Of a stretch of DNA of 36,826 bases, positions 18,235 through 30,062 are shown piece by piece. The stretch is from the NCBI GenBank assembly GCA_003972985.1, contig QNZQ01000157.1, forward strand, positions 1-36,826, written 5' to 3'. The DNA comes from Gammaproteobacteria bacterium (GTDB taxonomy: Bacteria; Pseudomonadota; Gammaproteobacteria; Chromatiales; Chromatiaceae). Every line of letters starts with the position of its first letter. Position 1 is the first letter of the stretch. The position numbers and the translations under genes were made by a program. Under the pieces are notes generated by a model that had not been told where the DNA came from, made no database searches, and saw only the letters and a program-made list of their open reading frames with translations.

Positions 18235-19439
18235 TGGCGCTGCGGCAGAGCCTGGGGCTGGCGACCCGCGACTATTTCCACGAGTGGCAGATCTCGGTCT
18301 GTTTCGTGCTGGCCCTGGCGGCGGTGCTGGGGCCCATGATGGTGCTCTTCGGTCTCAAGTTCGGCATCGTCGGCAGCATGATCGAGGAGTTGCGCGAGGA
18401 TCCGGCGAAGCGGGAGATCCGGCCCGTGGGCAGCGGCCGGTACGACCGCGCGTGGATCGAATCCCTGCGCAAGCGGGACGACGTGATCTTCATCGTGCCG
18501 CGCGTGCGCAGCATCGCCGCCACCCTCGAGGTGCAGAGCGACCGTGCCAACCGCATCCTGCCGCTGGAGGTGATTCCCTCGGCGCAGGGGGATCCGTTGC
18601 TGCCGCCGGGCAGCGCGGCGCCGAAAGGGCTGGGCGAGGTGGTGCTCTCGGCCAGTGCGGCGCGCAAGCTGCAGGTGTCCGTGGGTGACGGCGTGGACGG
18701 CAGTCTCAGCCGCCGCTTCCAGGGGCGCAAGGAGCGCGTGCACCTGCCCCTCACCGTGGTGGGGGTGGCGCCGCCACGCTCCTTCTCCCGCGACGGGCTC
18801 TTCGCCTCCGTGGCGCTGAGTGAGGCGCTGGAGGATTTCCGCGACGGCCGGGCGGTGCCCGCGCTCGAATGGGAGGGCGAGGCCGCCGAAGGGGAGCGGC
18901 ACTACACCGGCTTCCGTCTCTATGCGCGCTCCATCTACGATGTGGCCGGCCTCGAGGAAGGTTTCGAGCGCAGCGGCATCGAGGTGCGTACCAAGGCGGC
19001 CGATATCGAAACGGTGCGACGCATGGACCGCACCCTCTCGGCCATCTACTGGTCCATCGCGGTCATCGGCCTAGCGGGTTTTTCGCTGTCGCTGGGGGCG
19101 AGTCTCTGGGCCAACGTGGACCGCAAGCGCAAGGAGCTGTCGGTGCTGCGGCTGGTGGGATTCCGCACCGGTGACATAGTCTGGTTCCCGGTGGTGCAGA
19201 GTCTCTACACCGCGGTGCTGGGCTGGGCGCTGGCCTGTGCCATCTACCTGGCGGCAGCCTGGAGCATCAACCTGATGCTGGCGCCCCAGCTGGAGGCGGC
19301 ACAGGAGGTATGTCGTCTTCTGCCCAGGCACTACCTCATCGCGCTGGGCCTGACCCTGGGGGCCTCGGTGCTGGCGGCGGTGCTGGCCGGAATCCGCGCG
19401 GCCCGGGTGGAGCCTTCGGAGGGGCTGAGAGAGATATGA
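18234..19439 (+). CDS. FtsX-like ABC transporter permease
   Basis: N-terminal TM, large extracytoplasmic domain, C-terminal block IYWSIAVIGLAGFSLSLGASLWANVDRKRKELSVLRLVGFRTGDIVWFPVVQSL. Confidence 0.85.
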   Translation: MALRQSLGLATRDYFHEWQISVCFVLALAAVLGPMMVLFGLKFGIVGSMIEELREDPAKREIRPVGSGRYDRAWIESLRKRDDVIFIVPRVRSIAATLEVQSDRANRILPLEVIPSAQGDPLLPPGSAAPKGLGEVVLSASAARKLQVSVGDGVDGSLSRRFQGRKERVHLPLTVVGVAPPRSFSRDGLFASVALSEALEDFRDGRAVPALEWEGEAAEGERHYTGFRLYARSIYDVAGLEEGFERSGIEVRTKAADIETVRRMDRTLSAIYWSIAVIGLAGFSLSLGASLWANVDRKRKELSVLRLVGFRTGDIVWFPVVQSLYTAVLGWALACAIYLAAAWSINLMLAPQLEAAQEVCRLLPRHYLIALGLTLGASVLAAVLAGIRAARVEPSEGLREI

Positions 19440-20023
19440 TGAAACTGGCACGGGAAAACCTGCTCTACCTGGTGCTCACCGCCATCGTGGTGGTAGGCGG
19501 CTACCTCTACCTGCGTTACGCCTACCGGGTCATGGACGAGGCGCCCTTCACCCAGGAGATTGTGCTCATCATTCTGGGCACCATCGCCACGGTGCTCATC
19601 ACCGCCATGCTCCTCAACAAGCAGACCGCGGTGGAGCTGAAGAAGGAGCAGAGCATCAAGTTCATCGAGCTCAAGTCCGAGATCTACATGGATTTCATCG
19701 GTTACATGGAGCGGCTCATTCTCGAAAGAGAGGTGACCAAGGAGGATCACGTGCGGCTGCAGTTTCTCACCCACAAGCTGGCCATGGTGGCCAGCCCGGC
19801 AGTGCTGCGCCAGTATCACCAGTTCCTGGAGGTGTTCAACCGCTCCACGCGGGACGAGTCGCTGGACAAGCAGGAGGGGGATGCCATCTCGGTGGCGCTG
19901 GCGCAGCTCACGGTGAAGATCCGCCAGGACCTGGTGGGCGAGCTGGACGAAGAGGGGCTCTACGATATCGCAGCCATCAACCGGCAGGTGATCAGCAATG
20001 CCGAGACCTCGCTCAACGGCTGA
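19436..20023 (+). CDS. Membrane protein of unknown function, two TM helices plus helical cytoplasmic domain
   Basis: MMKLARENLLYLVLTAIVVVGGYLYLRYAY...EIVLIILGTIATVLITAMLLNKQTAVELKKEQ; ATGATGA overlap with permease stop. Confidence 0.7.
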   Translation: MMKLARENLLYLVLTAIVVVGGYLYLRYAYRVMDEAPFTQEIVLIILGTIATVLITAMLLNKQTAVELKKEQSIKFIELKSEIYMDFIGYMERLILEREVTKEDHVRLQFLTHKLAMVASPAVLRQYHQFLEVFNRSTRDESLDKQEGDAISVALAQLTVKIRQDLVGELDEEGLYDIAAINRQVISNAETSLNG

Positions 20024-20024
20024 G

Positions 20025-20672
20025 ATGGTGCAACAGGACAGCAGAATCCGGGGGGCTGAGCGCTGGCAGCATCAGCTCGGCGGCGGCCTGGGGGAGATGG
20101 GCATCGCCCTGGAAGAGGCGCAGCAGGAGTTGTTGCTGGCCTACCTGGCGCTGCTCTTCAAGTGGAACCGTGCCTTCAATCTCACCGCGGTGCGCGATCC
20201 GGCCCTGGCCGTCTCCCGCCAGCTGCTCGACAGCCTGGCCATCCTGCCGCTCGTGCGGGGCGCGCGGCTGCTGGACGTGGGCAGCGGCGCCGGCCTGCCG
20301 GGGGTCCCTCTGGCCATCGCCCGGCCCGGGTGGCAGGTGACGCTCCTCGACAGCAACAGCAAGAAGACCCGTTTTCTCAGGCAGGTGAAGCTGGAGCTGG
20401 GGCTGGAAAACCTGGAGGTGGTACAGCAGCGCGTGGAGCAGTACAGGGCCGATGCCCCTTTCGACACCATCACCGCCCGGGCCTTTTCCTCGCTGCCCCG
20501 GCTGATCGAGTCCAGCCGCCACCTGCTCGCGCCGGGAGGGCGCTGGGTGGCGATGAAGGGAAAGTTCCCGCAGGAAGAACTCGAGGACATCCCCGAAGGG
20601 CTCTCCGCCCAGGTGGTTCCCCTGGAGGTGCCCGGAGAAGAGGGCGAACGGCACGCCGTGATCGTGGAGTAG
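20025..20672 (+). CDS. rsmG: 16S rRNA (guanine(527)-N(7))-methyltransferase
   Basis: KWNRAFNLTAVRDP, LLDVGSGAGLPGVPLAIARP, DTITARAFSSL. Confidence 0.95.
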   Translation: MVQQDSRIRGAERWQHQLGGGLGEMGIALEEAQQELLLAYLALLFKWNRAFNLTAVRDPALAVSRQLLDSLAILPLVRGARLLDVGSGAGLPGVPLAIARPGWQVTLLDSNSKKTRFLRQVKLELGLENLEVVQQRVEQYRADAPFDTITARAFSSLPRLIESSRHLLAPGGRWVAMKGKFPQEELEDIPEGLSAQVVPLEVPGEEGERHAVIVE

Positions 20673-20849
20673 CCGGGCCAGGGGCTCGCTGGGCCACATC
20701 ATCTAGCATGGGGCAGGGCGGGCACCTGCTCGGAAAACCGCTGTGAATACGTCCATGGCCGCTCCCGGCATCCTGCCTCCCGCGGCACTCGCACGTCCTT
20801 GTGCATCGTACGCTCTGCGTCGGCATGACCTCCAGGGATGGAGGAAATG

Positions 20850-20874
20850 CTGGAAATGTCGGGAACATTTCCAG
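20850..20874. repeat. Perfect 10-bp inverted repeat CTGGAAATGT-cggga-ACATTTCCAG
   Basis: Read directly; in rsmG-parA intergenic region. Confidence 0.7.
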
Positions 20875-21011
20875 TGCCCTGCCTCCGAAGTTTTCCGATC
20901 AGGCACCCGCCCCGCTTTTCAACCACTTGAAGTTTCAGATGACGTCGTCCTGCAGGGGCTCGCGGTCTGCCTGTCCCCTCCGGGGCGGGGCTGTTAAACT
21001 AGCTTCCTTGA

Positions 21012-21045
21012 CAGGATATTGGAAAGACGTTTTTTCAATATCCTG
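21012..21045. promoter_or_regulatory. Inverted repeat CAGGATATTG...CAATATCCTG upstream of parA
   Basis: 10 bp perfect arms extended by A/T pairing; overlaps a TTGACA (21008-21013) and lies 27 bp upstream of parA. Confidence 0.5.
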
Positions 21046-21071
21046 TTGCTAATCTTGGCAAGAGGATTTTC

Positions 21072-21869
21072 ATGGCGCGCACCATCTGTATCGCCAACCA
21101 GAAGGGGGGCGTGGGCAAGACCACCACCGCGGTCAACCTCGCCTCGGCGCTGGCGCGGACCGGGAAGAAGATACTGCTGGTGGACCTGGATCCCCAGGGC
21201 AACGCCACCACCGGTTGCGGCGTAGACAAGCACGATCTCGAGCGCTCGGCCTATGAGGTGCTGCTCGAGAACCAGCCCATGCGTACCGCGCTGCAGCGCA
21301 GCACCGAGGACGAGTTCGACGTGCTGCCCTCCAATACCGACCTGACCGCCGCCGAAGTGAGCCTCATGACGCATCCGATGAAGGAGCGGCGCCTGGCACT
21401 GGCGCTGAGGCCGCTGTTGCCGGACTACGACTATATCCTCATCGACTGTCCGCCCTCCCTGAGCATGCTCACCATCAACGCACTGGTGGCTAGCCAGGGT
21501 GTGCTGGTGCCGCTGCAGACCGAGTACTATGCGCTGGAAGGGCTCACCGGTCTGCTCAACACCATCGAGCAGATCCGCAACCTCTACAACCCAGGGCTGG
21601 CGCTCGAGGGCATTCTGCGTACCATGCACGACATCCGTAACCGGCTCTCTGCAGAGGTGTCGCGCCAGCTCATCGTCCATTTCGGGGACCAGGTCTTTCG
21701 TACCGTCATTCCACGCAACGTGCGGGTTGCCGAGGCGCCGAGCCACGGGCAGTCGGTGCTCCTGTATGACAGGTATTCCCGGGGTGCGGTAAGCTACATG
21801 GCCCTTGCCAGCGAGCTCATCCGGCGGCACGAGGGCCGGCAGGCGCCGCGCATGCCTTCGGCCTCATGA
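21072..21869 (+). CDS. parA: Chromosome partitioning ATPase ParA/Soj
   Basis: IANQKGGVGKTTTAVNLASALA, LLVDLDPQGNATTGCG. Confidence 0.96.
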   Translation: MARTICIANQKGGVGKTTTAVNLASALARTGKKILLVDLDPQGNATTGCGVDKHDLERSAYEVLLENQPMRTALQRSTEDEFDVLPSNTDLTAAEVSLMTHPMKERRLALALRPLLPDYDYILIDCPPSLSMLTINALVASQGVLVPLQTEYYALEGLTGLLNTIEQIRNLYNPGLALEGILRTMHDIRNRLSAEVSRQLIVHFGDQVFRTVIPRNVRVAEAPSHGQSVLLYDRYSRGAVSYMALASELIRRHEGRQAPRMPSAS

Positions 21870-21938
21870 CCGCACCGGGTACGGGCGTTTCGGTGATGCT
21901 TCGCTGGTCAATTCATGTTCACTTGGTTCGAAATCATT

Positions 21939-22823
21939 ATGGCTAAACGAGGATTGGGTCGCGGGCTCGATGCCCTTCTAGGTACTGCCCAAGCGACGAC
22001 GCGGGAGAGAATGGAAGAGGGAGGGGCGGTTGCGGGAGCGCCGGCCATGCTGGCCATCGAGCTGGTGCAGCGCGGGCGTTTTCAGCCGCGGCGCCACTTC
22101 GACGAGGACCGGCTGCGCGAGCTGGCCGATTCCATCGCCGCCCAGGGCGTGGTGCAGCCGGTGGTGGTGCGGCCTGCCGCCGAGGCGGGCCACTACGAAC
22201 TGATCGCCGGGGAGCGCCGCTGGAGGGCCGCCCAGCTGGCAGGCCTGGCGGAGATCCCGGCGGTGATCCGCGAGGTGGACGACCAGTCCGCCATGGCCAT
22301 GGGCCTCATCGAGAACATCCAGCGCGACGATCTCAACCCGCTCGAGGAGGCGCAGGCACTGCACCGCCTGCTCGAGGAGTTCGAGCTCACCCACCAGCAG
22401 ATCGCCCAGGCGGTGGGCAAGTCCCGTACCACGGTGACCAACCTGATGCGGCTCCTGGAACTCAACCCTGACGTGAAGGAGTTCGTGGAACAGGGGCAGC
22501 TGGAGATGGGCCATGCCCGCGCCCTGCTGGCCCTCGAGGGGGACCTGCAGAGCGAGGCGGCGGCCCGGGTGGTCAGGAAGGGGCTCTCGGTGAGGGAGAC
22601 CGAGGCGCTGGTACGACGCTACAAGGAGCAGGGCGGCGCGGTGGAAAAGAAGAAGGCGCCACCGCCCGAGCTGGATCCCGACGTGCGCCGCCTGCTGCGC
22701 GACCTTACGGACCGCCTGGGGGCGCCGGTGCAGCTCAGGCAGTCGGAAGGGGGCAAGGGCAAGCTGATCATCAGCTACAACAGCCTGGACGAGCTCGAAG
22801 GGATCATGTCCCACATCCAGTAA
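21939..22823 (+). CDS. parB: Chromosome partitioning protein ParB/Spo0J
   Basis: MAKRGLGRGLDALLG, GERRWRAAQLAGL, ENIQRDDLNPLEEAQAL. Confidence 0.96.
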   Translation: MAKRGLGRGLDALLGTAQATTRERMEEGGAVAGAPAMLAIELVQRGRFQPRRHFDEDRLRELADSIAAQGVVQPVVVRPAAEAGHYELIAGERRWRAAQLAGLAEIPAVIREVDDQSAMAMGLIENIQRDDLNPLEEAQALHRLLEEFELTHQQIAQAVGKSRTTVTNLMRLLELNPDVKEFVEQGQLEMGHARALLALEGDLQSEAAARVVRKGLSVRETEALVRRYKEQGGAVEKKKAPPPELDPDVRRLLRDLTDRLGAPVQLRQSEGGKGKLIISYNSLDELEGIMSHIQ

Positions 22824-22867
22824 CCGGCTGCGGGCGGCATCATTTTACGGGTTAATTGCGCCATCTG

Positions 22868-22896
22868 TTGACCTTATATTCGGGAGTGCTTACAAT
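22868..22896 (+). promoter_or_regulatory. Putative atp operon promoter
   Basis: TTGACC-17 bp-TACAAT upstream of atpI. Confidence 0.6.
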
Positions 22897-22939
22897 TGAC
22901 GGGCTTTGTGGCAGTTGTATGCGTGCAGGGTATGCCCGG

Positions 22940-23317
22940 ATGAGGCATACTCCGGATCGAAAGAAGGTCCTGCGGCTGCTGCGCTATCAGGTTTTCATGC
23001 TGCTGCCGGTTTCCTTGGGGGCTCTGGTCTTCGGCGAGTTGGCAGCATGGTCCGCGTTGATTGGTGGTATGGTTGCACTGGCGGCCAACGTGTTGTTCGC
23101 CGTCGTGGTGTTCGGCAACTACCAGGCAGCGCAGGCGGGGAGCCTGGTGGTCCGTTTCTATGCGGCGGAGGTGCTCAAGCTGGTGGTTGTCGGCCTGGCC
23201 TTCGCGGCACTGTTCATATGGATGAAGCAGCTGAACGTTGCGGCTCTTTTTGTGGCTTTTTTCGTGGTCCAGGTTGTATCGCCGCTGCTGGCGCACCTGT
23301 CGGCAGGGGATACCTGA
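22940..23317 (+). CDS. atpI: F0F1 ATP synthase subunit I
   Basis: Four-TM small protein preceding atpB, VLRLLRYQVFMLLPVSLGALVFGELAAWSALIGG; start choice uncertain (22919 or 22940). Confidence 0.85.
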   Translation: MRHTPDRKKVLRLLRYQVFMLLPVSLGALVFGELAAWSALIGGMVALAANVLFAVVVFGNYQAAQAGSLVVRFYAAEVLKLVVVGLAFAALFIWMKQLNVAALFVAFFVVQVVSPLLAHLSAGDT

Positions 23318-23333
23318 GAGAGATTTGGGATAG

Positions 23334-24212
<879 letters not shown>

Positions 24213-24229
24213 ATCCGATTCTTGAATAA

Positions 24230-24496
<267 letters not shown>

Positions 24497-24542
24497 GGTC
24501 GGACAACCACTTTTCAACATCTCGCTTTGACGAGGTACCGGG

Positions 24543-25013
24543 ATGAATATCAATCTGACTCTCATTGCCCAGCTGGCATCTTTTGCGGTGTTCGTCTGGT
24601 TCACCATGAAATTTGTCTGGCCGCCCCTGGTCAGGGCGCTGGAAGAGCGCAAGGTACAGATCGCCGATGGTCTGGTGGCTGCCGAGCGTGGCGCTCACGT
24701 GAAGGAGCTGGCGGAGCAGGCGGCCAAGGAGAAGCTGCACGAGGCCAAGCTGCAGTCCGCGGAGATCGTGGCCCGCGCCGAAAAGCGCGCCGCCGAGATC
24801 GTGGACGAGGCCAAGGAGCAGGCGCGCGTGGAGGGTGACCGCATCGTCACCGCCGCCCGGGCAGAGATCGAGCAGGAGATCAACAAGGCGCGCGAGGTGC
24901 TGCGTACGCGGGTGGGCGAGCTGGCCGTGGCCGGTGCGGAGAAGATCCTGCGCAGGGAGATCAACGCCGACGCGCACAAGGAGATCGTCGACGAACTGGC
25001 GAAGCAGATCTAA
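24543..25013 (+). CDS. atpF: F0F1 ATP synthase subunit b
   Basis: [44 protein letters not shown]. Confidence 0.97.
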   Translation: MNINLTLIAQLASFAVFVWFTMKFVWPPLVRALEERKVQIADGLVAAERGAHVKELAEQAAKEKLHEAKLQSAEIVARAEKRAAEIVDEAKEQARVEGDRIVTAARAEIEQEINKAREVLRTRVGELAVAGAEKILRREINADAHKEIVDELAKQI

Positions 25014-25016
25014 GCC

Positions 25017-25556
25017 ATGGCAGCGGATGCAATCACCATAGCCAGACCCTATGCCGAAGCGGTCTTCGGGCGGGCGCTCGAATCCGGCCGTCTCGCCGAG
25101 TGGGGCGAGGTGCTGGAGTTTCTCGCGGCCGTGGTCTCGGATCCCGCGGCACGGGATTTCGTGACCAATCCCGCCGTGGACCAGCAGCAGAAGATCGAGC
25201 TGATCCTGGACGTGGCTGGCGAGCGTCTCGACGAGGAGGGAAAGAACCTGGTGCGGCTGCTGGTGGCAAACGGCCGCCTGGTGCTGCTGCCGGAAATAAC
25301 CCGCCTCTATGCCCACCTGCAGAGCGAGCACGAAGGACTGCTGGACGTGCAGGTGACCACGGCCTATGCGCTGGGTGAGGAACTGGAAAAGGAGATCGCG
25401 GCCATTCTCAAGGAGAAGCTCGGCCGCGAGGTGAAGATCAGCAGCGAAGAGGACCCCGGACTCATCGGCGGCGTGAAGATACGCGCGGGTGATCTCGTCA
25501 TAGACGGTTCAGTAGCCGGGCAGCTGTCACGGCTGGCCAACGAATTAGGAATTTAA
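25017..25556 (+). CDS. atpH: F0F1 ATP synthase subunit delta
   Basis: [16 protein letters not shown]... [35 protein letters not shown]. Confidence 0.97.
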   Translation: MAADAITIARPYAEAVFGRALESGRLAEWGEVLEFLAAVVSDPAARDFVTNPAVDQQQKIELILDVAGERLDEEGKNLVRLLVANGRLVLLPEITRLYAHLQSEHEGLLDVQVTTAYALGEELEKEIAAILKEKLGREVKISSEEDPGLIGGVKIRAGDLVIDGSVAGQLSRLANELGI

Positions 25557-25569
25557 GCGGGTAAGCGAC

Positions 25570-27111
25570 ATGCAACTCAATCCCTCTGAAATCAGTGATC
25601 TGATCAAGAGCAAGATCGAAAAGTTCGAAGTCCGGACTGAAGCTCACAACGAAGGCACGGTGACCTCGGTCTCCGACGGTATCGTGCGTATCCACGGCCT
25701 CGAGGACGCCATGTCCTACGAGATGCTGGAGTTTCCCGGCAATACCTATGGCCTGGCCCTGAACCTGGAACGCGATTCCGTGGGCGCCGTGGTGCTGGGC
25801 GACTACAAGCACATCACCGAGGGTGACCCGGTGAAGTGTACCGGCCGCGTGCTGGAGGTGCCCATCGGCCCCGAACTGCTGGGCCGGGTGGTGGATGCCC
25901 TGGGCAACCCCATGGACGGCAAGGGTCCCATCGACGCCAAGCTGTCGGCTCCCGTGGAGCAGATCGCCCCGGGCGTCATCGCGCGGAAGTCGGTGGACCA
26001 GCCGGTGCAGACCGGCATCAAGGCCATCGATTCCATGGTGCCCATCGGCCGCGGCCAGCGGGAGCTGATCATCGGCGACCGCCAGACCGGCAAGACCGCC
26101 ATCGCCGTGGACACCATCATCAACCAGAAGGGCACCGGTATAAAGTGCATCTACGTGGCGGTGGGCCAGAAGAACTCCACCATCGCGCAGATCATCCGCA
26201 AGCTGGAAGAGCACGGTGCCATGGAGCACACCATCATCGTGGCGGCGCCCGCGGCTGAATCGGCGGCGATGCAGTTCCTGGCGCCCTATGCCGGCTGCAC
26301 CATCGGCGAATATTTTCGTGACCGGGGCGAAGATGCCCTGATCATCTACGACGATCTCACCAAGCAGGCCTGGGCCTACCGCCAGGTCTCCCTGCTGCTG
26401 CGCCGTCCGCCGGGTCGCGAAGCCTATCCCGGTGACGTCTTCTATCTCCACTCCCGCCTGCTGGAGCGCGCCGCGCGCATCAACGAGCACGAGGTAGAGA
26501 AGCGCACCAACGGGGAGGTGAAGGGCAAGACCGGTTCCCTCACCGCCCTGCCCATCATCGAGACACAGGCGGGTGACGTGTCGGCCTTCGTGCCCACCAA
26601 CGTCATCTCCATCACCGACGGCCAGATCTTCCTCGAGTCGGACCTGTTCAACGCCGGTGTGCGTCCCGCTATCAACGCGGGCCTCTCGGTCTCCCGGGTA
26701 GGTGGCGCGGCACAGACCAAGATCATCAAGAAGCTGGGTGGCGGCGTGCGCCTGGCACTGGCTCAGTATCGCGAGCTGGCGGCCTTCTCCCAGTTCGCTT
26801 CCGACCTGGACGAGGCCACCCGCAAGCAGCTCGAGCGCGGCGAGCGCGTCACCGAGCTGATGAAGCAGCCCCAGTATTCGCCGCTTTCCATCGCCGAGAT
26901 GGCCGTTTCCCTGTTCGCCGCCAACGAAGGCTACCTGGACGACGTGGAGCCGAACAAGGTGGTGGATTTCGAGGCGGCACTGCTCTCCTACATGAACAGC
27001 TCCCATGCCGACCTCGTCGCCAGGGTCAACGAGGAAGCGGACTGGAACGACGAGATCGAGGCGGCCTTCCACGAGGCGCTCAAGGATTTCAAGGCCAACA
27101 GCACTTGGTAA
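25570..27111 (+). CDS. atpA: F0F1 ATP synthase subunit alpha
   Basis: [20 protein letters not shown]; operon position. Confidence 0.98.
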   Translation: MQLNPSEISDLIKSKIEKFEVRTEAHNEGTVTSVSDGIVRIHGLEDAMSYEMLEFPGNTYGLALNLERDSVGAVVLGDYKHITEGDPVKCTGRVLEVPIGPELLGRVVDALGNPMDGKGPIDAKLSAPVEQIAPGVIARKSVDQPVQTGIKAIDSMVPIGRGQRELIIGDRQTGKTAIAVDTIINQKGTGIKCIYVAVGQKNSTIAQIIRKLEEHGAMEHTIIVAAPAAESAAMQFLAPYAGCTIGEYFRDRGEDALIIYDDLTKQAWAYRQVSLLLRRPPGREAYPGDVFYLHSRLLERAARINEHEVEKRTNGEVKGKTGSLTALPIIETQAGDVSAFVPTNVISITDGQIFLESDLFNAGVRPAINAGLSVSRVGGAAQTKIIKKLGGGVRLALAQYRELAAFSQFASDLDEATRKQLERGERVTELMKQPQYSPLSIAEMAVSLFAANEGYLDDVEPNKVVDFEAALLSYMNSSHADLVARVNEEADWNDEIEAAFHEALKDFKANSTW

Positions 27112-27142
27112 AGGTGGAAGGAACTACTGAAGAGGTTTCAGC

Positions 27143-28012
27143 ATGGCAGGTGGCAAAGAGATACGGACCCAGATCGGCTCCATCAAGAACACGCAGAAGA
27201 TCACGCGTGCCATGGAGATGGTGGCCGCGGCCAAGATGCGCAAGGCCCAGGACCGCATGCTCGCTTCCCGTCCCTACGCCGAGAAGATGCGTGATGTGAT
27301 CGGCCACCTGGCACTGGCGCATCCCGAGCAGAAGCATCCCTTCATGCAGAAGCGCGAGGTGAAGTCGGTGGGCTATATCATCGTCTCCTCGGATCGCGGT
27401 CTCTGCGGCGGTCTCAACAACAACCTCTTCCGCAGGCTGGTGAAGGACGTCAAGCGGCTCCAGGAAGAGGACAAGGAGGTAAAGTACTGCCTCATCGGCA
27501 ACAAGGCGGTGGCCTTCTTCAGCCGTGTGGGCGGTGCGGTGATGGCGCAGGCCTCCCAGCTGGGCGAATCGGCCCACATGGAAGACCTGGTGGGCACGGT
27601 GAAGGTGATGCTCGACGCCTATCTCGACGGCGAGGTGGACGAGGTGCGGGTGGCCTACAACCGGTTCATCAATACCATGACCCAGGATCCCACGGTGGAC
27701 AAGCTGGTGCCCCTTCCCGAACCGGACGAGGAAGAGAAGGAGAAGCTCCAGCACCACTGGGACTACATCTACGAGCCGGATGCGCGCGAGGTGCTGGAAG
27801 ACCTCCTGGCGCGCTACGTGGAATCGCTGGTCTACCAGTCCGTGGTGGAGAACGGGGCCTGCGAGCAGTCGGCGCGCATGGTGGCCATGAAGGCGGCTAC
27901 CGACAATGCCGGCAGCCTCATCGACGAGCTGGAACTGATCTACAACAAGGCACGCCAGGCGGCCATCACCCAGGAGATCTCGGAGATCGTCAGTGGTGCC
28001 GCGGCGGTGTAA
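27143..28012 (+). CDS. atpG: F0F1 ATP synthase subunit gamma
   Basis: [38 protein letters not shown]. Confidence 0.98.
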   Translation: MAGGKEIRTQIGSIKNTQKITRAMEMVAAAKMRKAQDRMLASRPYAEKMRDVIGHLALAHPEQKHPFMQKREVKSVGYIIVSSDRGLCGGLNNNLFRRLVKDVKRLQEEDKEVKYCLIGNKAVAFFSRVGGAVMAQASQLGESAHMEDLVGTVKVMLDAYLDGEVDEVRVAYNRFINTMTQDPTVDKLVPLPEPDEEEKEKLQHHWDYIYEPDAREVLEDLLARYVESLVYQSVVENGACEQSARMVAMKAATDNAGSLIDELELIYNKARQAAITQEISEIVSGAAAV

Positions 28013-28013
28013 T

Positions 28014-28066
28014 GCAGGTCGGGCTGAAGCCTGGCCTACGGAGGGAGAAGGATTCGCCTCCCGGGA
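28014..28066. repeat. Degenerate REP-like hairpins between atpG and atpD
   Basis: CAGGTCGGGCTGAAGCCTGGCCTACG imperfect palindrome followed by GGAGG...CCTCC. Confidence 0.4.
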
Positions 28067-28112
28067 TAACGAATTCGCAAGCATTGTAACGGCTGCTCAC
28101 AAGGCGGCGTGA

Positions 28113-29513
<1,401 letters not shown>

Positions 29514-29531
29514 GCCACGGAGGTATGAACC

Positions 29532-29957
29532 ATGGCCATGACAGTACACGTGGACATCGTCAGCGCCGAGGGTGAACTCTACTCCGGCCAGGGCGAAATG
29601 ATCTATGCCCCGGCGGTGATGGGGGAGATCGGTATCGCGCCGCGCCACGCCCCGCTGGTCACCCGCCTGAAGCCGGGTGACGTGCGTGTCGATCCCGGTC
29701 AGAACAAGCCCATGGAGCACTTCTACGTATCCGGCGGCATCATCGAGGTGCAGCCCTTCAAGGTCACCATCATGGCGGACACGGGCATACGTGCCGCGGA
29801 TCTCGACGAAATGGCGGCACAGGAAGCCAAGCGGCGTGCCGAAGAGGCGCTGGCCAACAAGACCGGTCAGATGGAGATCGCCCGCGCCCAGGCCGAACTG
29901 GCCGAAGCGGTGGCCCAGCTCCAGACCATCGAAAAACTGCGCAAGCTGAAGAAGTAA
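29532..29957 (+). CDS. atpC: F0F1 ATP synthase subunit epsilon
   Basis: MTVHVDIVSAEGELYSGQGEMIYAPAVMGEIGIAPRHAPLVTRLKPGDVRV. Confidence 0.97.
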   Translation: MAMTVHVDIVSAEGELYSGQGEMIYAPAVMGEIGIAPRHAPLVTRLKPGDVRVDPGQNKPMEHFYVSGGIIEVQPFKVTIMADTGIRAADLDEMAAQEAKRRAEEALANKTGQMEIARAQAELAEAVAQLQTIEKLRKLKK

Positions 29958-30009
29958 CTGCGACACATTTTCGGCTTGATCCACCGGAAAAATCTGAACC
30001 CTTTCTCGG

Positions 30010-30048
30010 CCCTGACAGTACCCACTGGCAGGGCCATTCGTTTTTTGT
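30010..30048 (+). terminator. Intrinsic terminator of atp operon
   Basis: GGCCCTGacagtacccactggCAGGGCC followed by attcgTTTTTT. Confidence 0.75.
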
Positions 30049-30062
30049 AGAATCGGAAAATC

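Noticed and set aside
25498-27072. 524-aa minus-strand ORF opposite atpA
   Set aside because: Shadow ORF of a universally conserved gene.
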